From: Rhodococcus sp. 4CII
GTDB taxonomy: Bacteria; Actinomycetota; Actinomycetes; Mycobacteriales; Mycobacteriaceae
Direction of reading: 5' to 3'
Length of the DNA stretch: 64,000 nt
NCBI RefSeq assembly: GCF_014256275.1
Contig: NZ_JACCFE010000002.1
Location: forward strand, 5,126,001-5,190,000
Below, piece by piece: positions 42,145 through 49,241 of the stretch; position 1 is the first letter of the stretch; every line of letters begins with the position of its first letter. Below the pieces are notes generated by a model. It did not search any database. It had not been told where the DNA came from and saw nothing but the letters and a program-made list of their open reading frames with translations. The position numbers and the translations under genes were made by a program.

Positions 42145-43134
42145 CCTCCACGCCTCCGGGTTGACCGGATACGGTGGGATCCGGTTCTGCCCCATGGCCA
42201 CAGCGTTCTCGGCGCACAGCCGCGACATCTCGGACCGCACGGCGACGGTGGCGCTGCCGACGTGGGGGAGCAGGACGGTGTTGGGCAGTTCCGCGAGCCC
42301 GGGTGCGAGCGCGGGCTCGTCCTCGTAGACGTCCAGTCCGGCGCCGGCGATCTCCCCGGATTTCAGGGCGGCGACGAGGGCGGCTTCGTCGACGACGGGA
42401 CCGCGCGCCGTGTTGACGAGGATCGCGGTCGACTTCATCGCCCGCAGCACGTCCGCGTCCACCAGGTGCCGGGTCTGCTCGTTCAGCGGAACGTGCAGGG
42501 AGAGGTAGTCGCTGGTGGCGACGAGGGTGTCCCAGTCGGTGTGGGTGACGCGTCCGGCGAACTCGCCGAGCTCGTCGTCCGGCACCGGCCGGTCGCCGGG
42601 AGGGCGGGGGCAGAACAGCACCTGCATGCCGAAGGCGAGCGCCCGTCGCGCGGTGGCCCGCGCGATCCGGCCGAAACCCGCGAGCCCGAGGGTGCGTCCC
42701 GAGATGTCCTGGCCGAGGAGTAGTTTCGGCTCCCAGCCGGTGAACTGTCCGGACCGGACGAACGCGTCGGCCTCCACCGCCCGGCGGCCGGTGGCGAGGA
42801 TCAGCAGCATCGCGACGTCGGCGGTGGCGTCGGTGAGCACGCCGGGAGTGTTGCCGACCAGGATCGACTGGGCGGTGGCCGCGTCGACGTCGACGTTGTT
42901 GAACCCGACCGCGTAGTTGGAGATGCCGCGGATCTTCGCGGCGGCCAGGAGTTCGGCGTCGAAGGTGTCGCGCAGCTGGGAGACGACCACGTCGTAGTCC
43001 CCGGACACGCACGCGTCCCGCAGCTGCGCGGCGTCGGGCAACTCGTCGGGGACGTGGACGCTGCCCGCCGCCCGCAGCAAGGTGAGACCGGGTTCCGGGA
43101 TCGGGGTGGTGACGTAGAACCGGGCGTCGCTCAT
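42139..43134 (-). CDS. D-isomer-specific 2-hydroxyacid dehydrogenase
   Basis: NAD(P)-dependent dehydrogenase of 331 residues (GyaR/hydroxypyruvate reductase-like). NAD site GRTLGLAGFGRIARATARR near 150; catalytic Arg in ILVNTARGPVVDEAALV, Glu in AGLDVYEDEP and His in LPNTVLLPHVGSAT. It interconverts a 2-keto acid such as glyoxylate, hydroxypyruvate or pyruvate with its D-hydroxy acid. The ATG overlaps the HMG-CoA lyase stop (ATGA), so it is the last gene of a coupled operon. Confidence 0.92.
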   Translation of the reverse strand: MSDARFYVTTPIPEPGLTLLRAAGSVHVPDELPDAAQLRDACVSGDYDVVVSQLRDTFDAELLAAAKIRGISNYAVGFNNVDVDAATAQSILVGNTPGVLTDATADVAMLLILATGRRAVEADAFVRSGQFTGWEPKLLLGQDISGRTLGLAGFGRIARATARRALAFGMQVLFCPRPPGDRPVPDDELGEFAGRVTHTDWDTLVATSDYLSLHVPLNEQTRHLVDADVLRAMKSTAILVNTARGPVVDEAALVAALKSGEIAGAGLDVYEDEPALAPGLAELPNTVLLPHVGSATVAVRSEMSRLCAENAVAMGQNRIPPYPVNPEAWRS

Positions 43135-44069
43135 CGGCCACCGCCGATGACCCACTCGAACGCGGCGGCATTGGAGCGTGCGCCCTGCGCGGCCTTGGAC
43201 CGGTTGGTCTCGCCGAGTTCGGCGAGCGTCTTCTCGGACAGTTCGACGAGCGACCCGAACAGGCCGGGGGTCAGCCAGTCCGGGCGGGTGGCGAACAGGA
43301 GGTCCTCGCTGGCGGTGTTGCCGCTGGCACCGGGCGCGAACGGGCACCCGCCGAGTCCGCCGAGGGCGCCGTCGACGGTCATCGCCCCGGCCGCGACCGC
43401 GGCGAGGCTGTTCGCGACTCCCAGGCCCCACGTGTCGTGCCCGTGGTAGACGATGCCGCGCTGCGGGGTTTCCAGCCGGACCCGGGAGACGAGCGAGTAG
43501 ACCTCGGCGGGGACGGCCTGGCCGAGGGTGTCGCAGACGACGACGTCGACGGCGCCGTGGGCGCGTGGATCATTGGCGATGTCGATCACCCGCTGCTCCG
43601 GCACCCGGCCCTCGAACGGGCAGGTGAACGACGTCGCGATACACAGCTGGATGCTGCCGCCGACCTCCCGCGCGAGTTCGATCGCCGCCGGCATCGCGGC
43701 GAGACTGTCCTCGGTGGAGCGGCCGATGTTCGCCTGGTTGTGCGAATCGGAGGCGGAGAAGCAGTACTGGAAATGGCGGGCGCCGGCCGCGGCGGCCTTC
43801 TCCACGTGCCGGGGCGTCGCCACCCACACCCAGCAGCGATCGAGTTCCTCCGGGGTCAGCTCCGAGATCACCTCGACGGTGTTCGCCATCGGCGGGACCA
43901 GGTCGGGGCGGGCCATCGACCCGATCTCGAGAGCAGGGACGCCGAGTTCGAGCAGTCTCCGGGCGATCTCGAGCTTCCGGGCGGTGGGCAGCATCTTGCC
44001 CGTCAGCTGCAGTCCGTCACGCAACGTGACGTCGCGGAGCAGGGTGCGTGATTCGAAGGTCTGCGTCAT
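43131..44069 (-). CDS. hydroxymethylglutaryl-CoA lyase family protein
   Basis: TIM-barrel C-C lyase of 312 residues. LRDVTLRDGLQ at the start provides the catalytic Arg-Asp, YHGHDTWGLGVANS carries metal-binding His, and GLGGCPFAPGASGNTASEDLLF is the signature with the catalytic Cys. HMG-CoA lyase splits HMG-CoA into acetoacetate and acetyl-CoA; relatives may act on similar tertiary-hydroxyl acyl-CoAs. Both ends overlap neighbours by 4 bp. Beside a CoA-transferase it probably cleaves the CoA ester that enzyme makes, rather than serving leucine breakdown. Confidence 0.92.
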   Translation of the reverse strand: MTQTFESRTLLRDVTLRDGLQLTGKMLPTARKLEIARRLLELGVPALEIGSMARPDLVPPMANTVEVISELTPEELDRCWVWVATPRHVEKAAAAGARHFQYCFSASDSHNQANIGRSTEDSLAAMPAAIELAREVGGSIQLCIATSFTCPFEGRVPEQRVIDIANDPRAHGAVDVVVCDTLGQAVPAEVYSLVSRVRLETPQRGIVYHGHDTWGLGVANSLAAVAAGAMTVDGALGGLGGCPFAPGASGNTASEDLLFATRPDWLTPGLFGSLVELSEKTLAELGETNRSKAAQGARSNAAAFEWVIGGGR

Positions 44070-45319
44070 GAGGTGCCACCTACTGTGTTGTCGACGATGG
44101 AGTCGATCTGTTCCGGGGTCTTGCCGAGCAGTGTCTCGAGGACCTCCCGGGTGTGCTCACCGAGATCCGGTCCGACGTTGCGGATGGGCAGCGACTGTCC
44201 GCCGATCACCGGGACGATGCCGGGGAAGCCGACCTGCTTCGGCTCGGCCTCACCCGTGTCGACGGTGAACTGCTGAATCATGTTGCGGGCCGCGTACTGT
44301 TCGTCGCTGCAGATGTCGGCGGCCGTGTTGATCGGACCGGACGGCACTCCGGCGGTGTCGAGGATTTTCAGCGCCTCGTCGCGCGAATACTGAATCGTCC
44401 ACTCGCCGATCGCCGCGTCGAGTTCGTCGCGGCGCGCCCACCGTCCCGCATTGGTGGACAGGTCCGGGTCGGCGCCGAGGTCGGGGCGTCCGATGGTCTC
44501 CATGTAGCGCTGGAAGATGGCGTCACCGTTGCCGGCGATGATGATGCTGTTGCCGTCGCTGCAGATGTACGCGTTCGACGGGGCGATGCCCTCCATCCGG
44601 CCGCCGACGCGTTCGCGTTTGACGCCGTACGCGAGGTAATCGGGGATCAGCGACTCCATCATCGACAGGATCGATTCGTTGAGCGCGACGTCGATGATCC
44701 GATGCGGCAGCGACGGACCCTGCGCTCCGGCCACCTTCGCGGCCTCCCGCTGGAACAGGGCCATCACCGCCCCGAACGCCGCGTAGAGGCCGGCGATCGA
44801 ATCTCCGATCGACACCCCCACCCGCACCGGGGGCCGGTCCGGGTCGCCGACGAGTTCACGGAAACCGCCGGCGGCCTCGGCGACCGCGGCGAACCCCGGT
44901 CGCTGCGACATCGGCCCGGTCTGCCCGAACGCCGAGATGCGGGTGATCACGAGGTCCGGATTGGCCGCGTTCAGCGCGTCCGGTCCGATGCCCCACTTCT
45001 CCAGGGTGCCGGGCCGGAAGTTCTCCAGCAGGATGTCGCATTCGGCGGCGAGGTCCAGGACCAGCTGCCGGCCCTCCTCCGTGCGCAGGTCCAGCACGAT
45101 CGACTTCTTGTTCCGGTTGATCGTGCGGTACAGCATCGACGTGTCGCCGGAGTAGAGCCGCCAGTTGCGCAGTTCGTCGCCGGTCTTCGGACGTTCCACC
45201 TTGATGACCTCGGCGCCGAAGTCGGCGAGCAGCCGGCCCGCCGTCGGGGCGGCGATGTAATTGCCGAGTTCGAGAACCCGCACTCCGTCGAGTGGCCGAA
45301 TCGTGTTGTCGGAGAACAT
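44066..45319 (-). CDS. CaiB/BaiF family (class III) CoA-transferase
   Basis: Formyl-CoA transferase-type enzyme of 417 residues. LDGVRVLELGNYIAAPTAGRLLADFGAEVIKVE at the N-terminus, NRNKKSIVLDLRTEEGRQL and the catalytic Asp region VSIGDSIAGLYAAFGAV near 170 are diagnostic. It moves CoA from a donor acyl-CoA (often succinyl-CoA) to a free carboxylic acid. Transcribed after the GntP permease (25-bp gap) and coupled to the lyase gene by a 4-bp overlap. Confidence 0.93.
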   Translation of the reverse strand: MFSDNTIRPLDGVRVLELGNYIAAPTAGRLLADFGAEVIKVERPKTGDELRNWRLYSGDTSMLYRTINRNKKSIVLDLRTEEGRQLVLDLAAECDILLENFRPGTLEKWGIGPDALNAANPDLVITRISAFGQTGPMSQRPGFAAVAEAAGGFRELVGDPDRPPVRVGVSIGDSIAGLYAAFGAVMALFQREAAKVAGAQGPSLPHRIIDVALNESILSMMESLIPDYLAYGVKRERVGGRMEGIAPSNAYICSDGNSIIIAGNGDAIFQRYMETIGRPDLGADPDLSTNAGRWARRDELDAAIGEWTIQYSRDEALKILDTAGVPSGPINTAADICSDEQYAARNMIQQFTVDTGEAEPKQVGFPGIVPVIGGQSLPIRNVGPDLGEHTREVLETLLGKTPEQIDSIVDNTVGGTS

Positions 45320-45344
45320 GGTGATCCTTAACTGATAGTGACGC

Positions 45345-46775
45345 TCAGAGAACGAGGCTCATGGGCAGGACGAGCAGTATGGCGACGACCGATGCCACTG
45401 ATACTCCCACCGAACACGTCTTCAGCGTGCCGCGTGTGGTCTGACCCATCAAGGATTGCAGCAGCCAGAACGTGTTGCTGGTGACGTGCACCGCGAACAG
45501 GGAACCGGCGCCGGCCGCGAGGGCGATGAGGACGGGGTCGAGGCCGAGGGTCGGCGCGATGGGTGCGAGGACGCCTGCCGCGGTGATGGCGGAGATGGTC
45601 ACGGAACCGACGGCGACGTGGAGGACGGCGGCGATCACCCAGACCATCAGCAGCGGAGCCGCGTGATTGGCGGTGAAGTACTGGCCGAGGATGTCGCCGA
45701 GTCCGGCGGCGGCGATGGTCGCGGCGAGCGACCCGCCCACACCGGTCAGGATGAGGATCTGGCCGCTCTCGCTGAACCCGCTGGCGATCGCCTTCTGAAC
45801 GCGATGCTGCCCGACGGTGATCCGTCCGACGAAACTGGTGCCGATCAGACCGATCAACAGCGCGATCAGCGGTTCCGACACGAACGAGACGACCGGGTTG
45901 CTGATGTCGGCGATGTCCAGGATCGCGCCGGTCGCGATGAGCAGGAGCGAGACGAGCAGCGGAGCGAGGAGCAGGATCAGGGGGCGGTCGTGCTGTGTCC
46001 GCTCGGCGGTGACGGCCTCGGTGCGCTGCGCCTGGGCGACGCCCCCGCCGACGTCGGGTCGCGGGGCGGTGCCGCCGCTTCCGCCGTCGGTCCAGGTCTC
46101 TTCCTCGTCGTCGACGACCGTCTGGTGAAAGTGCTCCTCGTCCTTCTCCGGGTTCCACCAACCGCGGGTGAACAGGAACGACATGATCGCCACCGAGATC
46201 GCGACGGTCGGGATCACCAGGATTAATCCGCAGATCAGCATCTTGCCGAGGGGCACACCGAGAAGTCCGGCGAGGGCGAGCGCCCCGACACCGGGAACCA
46301 TGAGCACGATGCCGCACTCGAGGCCGATGGCCAGGGCGGTGGCCATGCGTGCGGTGCCGACCCGGCCGACCTTCGGTGCGAGGTTGCGGGCGAGCGGCGC
46401 CGAGATCACCAGCAGGACGTCGAGGAAGATGGATTGCAGCAGCGTCGCGATCGTCAGCGACAGCGCATAGGGCATCCGTTTCGGCCCGAATACGCGCAGC
46501 AGCGTCCCGACCAGGCGCTGGATGGCGCCCATTTCCTTCAGCATGGCGCCCATCAGGACGCCGAAAGCGATCAGCAATCCCACCTCGGCCATGATGTCGC
46601 CGAAACCGGTGCTGATGACCTTCACCGTCTCTGCCGTGCCGAGACCTGTCGTGAGTCCGAGATAGGCGGAGCCGACGACCAGCGACACCACCGGGTTGAA
46701 CTTGAAACGCACGATCAACAGAACCACCGCCGCTACGGCGATCGCGGTGTTGATCAGGATTTCTACATCTGACAT
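45345..46775 (-). CDS. GntP family organic-acid permease
   Basis: Proton symporter of 476 residues, about 12 TM segments with a hydrophilic loop near 225-275. FDxxxx-type GntP patterns are seen in GFGDIMAEVGLLIAFGVLMGAML and in the second half GFSESGQILILTGVGGSLAATI, VAVGSVTISAITAAGVLAP. GntP members carry gluconate, hydroxybutyrate, glycerate and related acids. ATG at 46775 follows AAGGA. It is the first gene of the operon and presumably imports the acid handled by the three enzymes downstream. Confidence 0.9.
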   Translation of the reverse strand: MSDVEILINTAIAVAAVVLLIVRFKFNPVVSLVVGSAYLGLTTGLGTAETVKVISTGFGDIMAEVGLLIAFGVLMGAMLKEMGAIQRLVGTLLRVFGPKRMPYALSLTIATLLQSIFLDVLLVISAPLARNLAPKVGRVGTARMATALAIGLECGIVLMVPGVGALALAGLLGVPLGKMLICGLILVIPTVAISVAIMSFLFTRGWWNPEKDEEHFHQTVVDDEEETWTDGGSGGTAPRPDVGGGVAQAQRTEAVTAERTQHDRPLILLLAPLLVSLLLIATGAILDIADISNPVVSFVSEPLIALLIGLIGTSFVGRITVGQHRVQKAIASGFSESGQILILTGVGGSLAATIAAAGLGDILGQYFTANHAAPLLMVWVIAAVLHVAVGSVTISAITAAGVLAPIAPTLGLDPVLIALAAGAGSLFAVHVTSNTFWLLQSLMGQTTRGTLKTCSVGVSVASVVAILLVLPMSLVL

Positions 46776-46860
46776 ATGCGCGTCCTTACGAGGAGGCGGG
46801 GCAGTGACTGGTGTCACAAGTACACCCATATTATGAGCACACACTCACGATATAAGCAAC

Positions 46861-46932
46861 GGGGCCTACGGCCCTGTGCGCCCTTTTGGTAGCTCCAACA
46901 ACCAAAAAGGCGCACGGGCGCGAAGCGCCTAC
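46861..46932. repeat. palindromic repeat element, copy B (REP-like)
   Basis: Same element as 37734-37801: GTGCGCCCTTTTGGT, loop AGCTCCAACA, then ACCAAAAAGGCGCAC and GGGCGCGAAGCGCCTAC. The inner stem is intact and the outer left arm is diverged. It lies between the GntP gene start and a LuxR remnant. Confidence 0.75.
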
Positions 46933-46934
46933 AG

Positions 46935-47077
46935 TCAGCCGTTCGACTCCGCGAGGCGAACGGCCTCGGCGGGGGTGCTGGCGCCGGTCTTGCCGATCGC
47001 CGAGGAGAGGTGGTTGCGCACCGTGCCCACGGACAGGAACAGCCTTCGCGGAGGTGCGGAGTTCTGCCGATGTCATG
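46935..47077 (-). pseudogene. remnant of a LuxR/NarL-type response regulator C-terminus
   Basis: Minus-strand translation ends with RLFLSVGTVRNHLSSAIGKTG, continuing ASTPAEAVRLAESNG and a stop: the recognition helix and C-terminal helix of a LuxR HTH. Upstream the frame is lost; SAELRTSA in another frame looks like the preceding STAEIA-type helix, so a small indel is present. No receiver domain follows. The gap 46776-47199 holds this remnant and the REP-like element only. Confidence 0.65.
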
Positions 47078-47199
47078 CATTCAGCCTGCGATTCGGACGG
47101 CCACCGACGCCCACACGTCCGTCACGACCTCACCGTGACAAATGTCAGGGGCGGGGGTAGGTGTGGCGCCGATCGGGGGCAGCCGTTACTGTGGGCGCC

Positions 47200-47268
47200 A
47201 TGCAGCGCGCATATTTCTGGTTTAGCAGGCCGGCCCCGGGTGGGCCGGTCGGCGTAACCACGCGCTGA
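47200..47268 (+). CDS. leader peptide of DAHP synthase (aromatic run YFWF)
   Basis: Short frame of 22 codons, beginning MQRAYFWF with four consecutive aromatic residues (Tyr, Phe, Trp, Phe at 5-8), typical of an attenuator leader for an aromatic-pathway gene. No ribosome site is seen; TACTGT at 47187-47192 fits a -10 box that would start the RNA at or next to the ATG, so it is probably leaderless. Ribosome stalling at the aromatic codons under starvation would change folding of the downstream RNA. Confidence 0.7.
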   Translation: MQRAYFWFSRPAPGGPVGVTTR

Positions 47269-47304
47269 CTTCTTCCACCCCAGAGCCGGATTACAGACCG
47301 GCTC
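47230..47304 (+). promoter_or_regulatory. attenuator hairpins downstream of the aromatic codons
   Basis: Stem 1: CCGGCCC (47230-47236) with GGGCCGG (47242-47248), overlapping the leader frame after the aromatic codons. Stem 2: GAGCCGG (47283-47289) with CCGGCTC (47298-47304). The GCCGG/CCGGC sequences are mutually complementary, so alternative pairings are possible. No T-tract follows. Confidence 0.5.
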
Positions 47305-47357
47305 GCGGGAATCATCACAGTCTTCGAGGGCCGGCCTGAGAACAGGAACCCGAACCC

Positions 47358-48443
47358 ATGACTGTCACTCTCGACACCACCAGCACTGATCGGCTGGACG
47401 ACCAGCGCACCGTGAGCATCAGCCCACTGGTCGCCCCGTCCACGGTCCGTGCCGAGCACGCCCCCGACGACGTCGCGTCCGCGACCGTGCGGTCGGGCCG
47501 CGCCGACACGGTGAACGTGCTGAACGGCGACGACGACCGCCTGCTCGTCGTCGTCGGTCCCTGCTCGGTGCACGATCCGGCCGCCGCCATGGACTACGCC
47601 CGCCGCCTCGCCGCGAAGGCCGAGGAACTGCGCGACGACCTGCACATCGTCATGCGGGTCTACTTCGAGAAGCCGCGCACCACGCTCGGCTGGAAGGGCC
47701 TGCTCAACGACCCCCACCTGGACGGCACGTTCGACATCGACACCGGGATCCGCATGGGTCGCAAGCTGCTGCTGGACGTGTCGTCGCTCGGACTGCCGGT
47801 CGGGTGCGAGTTCCTCGACCCGATCATGCCGCAGTACATCGCGGACCTGGTCACCTACGGCGCGATCGGTGCGCGCACCGCCGCCAGTCAGGTGCACCGG
47901 CAGCTGTGCAGCGCGCTGTCGATGCCCGTCGGAATCAAGAACTCGACCGAGGGTGATGTGCAGGTCGCGGTCGACGGCACCCGCGCCGCGGCGGCGAGCC
48001 ACGTCTTCCCCGGCACCGATCTCGACGGTCAGGCGGCCCTGATCCGCACCCTCGGCAACCCCGACTGCCACGTCATCCTCCGCGGCGGCAGCGACGGACC
48101 CAACTACGACGCCGAGACGGTGGCCGACACCATTGCCCGGCTGCGCAAGGCCGGCCTGCCGGAGCGGGTCGTCATCGACGCGAGCCACGGCAACAGCAGC
48201 AAGAACCACGAGAAGCAGGTCGACGTCCTCGAGGACATCGCGACCCGGCTGGAGGCCGGCGAGAAGGGGATCGTCGGGGTGATGGTGGAGAGCTTCATCG
48301 AGGCCGGCCGCCAGGACCTCACGCTGGGGAAGGCCGAGGACCTCACGTACGGTCAGTCCATCACCGACGCGTGCATCGACTGGAACACGACGGCGGCGCA
48401 ACTGGACCGCCTGGCCCAGGCGGTGGCGACCCGGCGCGGGTGA
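47358..48443 (+). CDS. aroF: class I 3-deoxy-7-phosphoheptulonate (DAHP) synthase
   Basis: First enzyme of the shikimate pathway, condensing PEP with erythrose-4-phosphate; 361 residues, the AroF/AroG/AroH type. LLVVVGPCSVHDPAAAMDYA near 62-80, MRVYFEKPRTTLGWKGL, GARTAASQVHRQ, GIKNSTEGDVQVA and VIDASHGNSSKNHEKQ are the conserved blocks with metal and substrate ligands. The paralogue letter (F, G or H) cannot be resolved from sequence alone. An aromatic leader peptide ends 89 bp upstream, implying attenuation by aromatic amino acids in addition to feedback inhibition. Confidence 0.95.
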   Translation: MTVTLDTTSTDRLDDQRTVSISPLVAPSTVRAEHAPDDVASATVRSGRADTVNVLNGDDDRLLVVVGPCSVHDPAAAMDYARRLAAKAEELRDDLHIVMRVYFEKPRTTLGWKGLLNDPHLDGTFDIDTGIRMGRKLLLDVSSLGLPVGCEFLDPIMPQYIADLVTYGAIGARTAASQVHRQLCSALSMPVGIKNSTEGDVQVAVDGTRAAAASHVFPGTDLDGQAALIRTLGNPDCHVILRGGSDGPNYDAETVADTIARLRKAGLPERVVIDASHGNSSKNHEKQVDVLEDIATRLEAGEKGIVGVMVESFIEAGRQDLTLGKAEDLTYGQSITDACIDWNTTAAQLDRLAQAVATRRG

Positions 48444-49091
48444 TCACCGCACACCTCTCGTCCGGAACTGGACACTGATCCGCGGTCCGAGCGGGCGGGT
48501 GCTCTTCGGTACGCAATGCTCCCAGGTGCGCTGGCAGGAACCACCCATCACCAGCAGGTCGCCGTGGCCGAGCGAGTACCGGATCGAGTGCCCGCCGCCG
48601 CGCGGACGCAGCAGCAGCGGGCGCGCAGTGCCGAGCGAGAGGATGGCGACCATCGTGTCTTCGGTGCGGCTCCGGCCCGTGTCGTCGCCGTGCCAGGCGA
48701 CGCTGTCGGAACCGTCGCGGTAGAAGCACAATCCCGACGTCGCGAAGTCTTCGCCCAACTCCGGTCGGTAATGCCTGCTCAGGGCGGCGCGGGCAGAGGC
48801 GAGGAGCGGGTCCGGGAGCGGTTCGCCCTCGCGGTAGAACCGGACGAGCCGCGGTACGTCCACCACCCGGTCGTACATCTGGCGCCGCTCCGCCTGCCAC
48901 GGAACCGACTCCGCCAGAGTCGTGAACAGCTCGTCCGACCCGGTCAACCAACCCGGACGCACATCCACCCACGCTCCCACCGTGAGCGTGCGACGCTGCA
49001 CCGTCCGTCCGAGCTCGCCCAACTCGACGCCGCCCGACGCGTCGTCGAACAGCGAGGCCTGGAGCGCGTACCGCGCATCCGCGGAAGTCAT
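48444..49091 (-). CDS. alkB: AlkB-type 2-oxoglutarate/Fe(II) DNA dealkylase
   Basis: DNA repair dioxygenase of 215 residues that oxidatively removes methyl groups from 1-methyladenine and 3-methylcytosine. The iron ligands are in VAWHGDDTGRS (His, Asp) and RTWEHCVPKS (His), and the 2-oxoglutarate Arg in GPRISVQFRTRG. ATG at 49091. TAGCAT just 6 bp upstream of the ATG could be a -10 box giving a leaderless RNA, and a LexA-type box lies 22 bp upstream. It directly abuts the convergent DAHP synthase gene. Confidence 0.92.
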   Translation of the reverse strand: MTSADARYALQASLFDDASGGVELGELGRTVQRRTLTVGAWVDVRPGWLTGSDELFTTLAESVPWQAERRQMYDRVVDVPRLVRFYREGEPLPDPLLASARAALSRHYRPELGEDFATSGLCFYRDGSDSVAWHGDDTGRSRTEDTMVAILSLGTARPLLLRPRGGGHSIRYSLGHGDLLVMGGSCQRTWEHCVPKSTRPLGPRISVQFRTRGVR

Positions 49092-49112
49092 GTCGCCATG
49101 CTACCCGATTAT

Positions 49113-49126
49113 CGAACGTGTGTTCC
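49113..49126. promoter_or_regulatory. LexA/SOS (Cheo-type) box upstream of alkB
   Basis: CGAACGTGTGTTCC matches the Gram-positive LexA consensus CGAACRNRYGTTYC at every position. It lies 22-35 bp upstream of the alkB ATG, over the likely -35 region. Confidence 0.7.
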
Positions 49127-49241
49127 CACTGATTCTGGCCACGGTCTGACGCACCTCTCCTCGGGTCACGCGCTATTTTTCGGGCGCCAGAAGTAGGGCG
49201 CCGACCGAGAAGTGGTGCGTCTGCCGAGAACGCAGCGCCAG

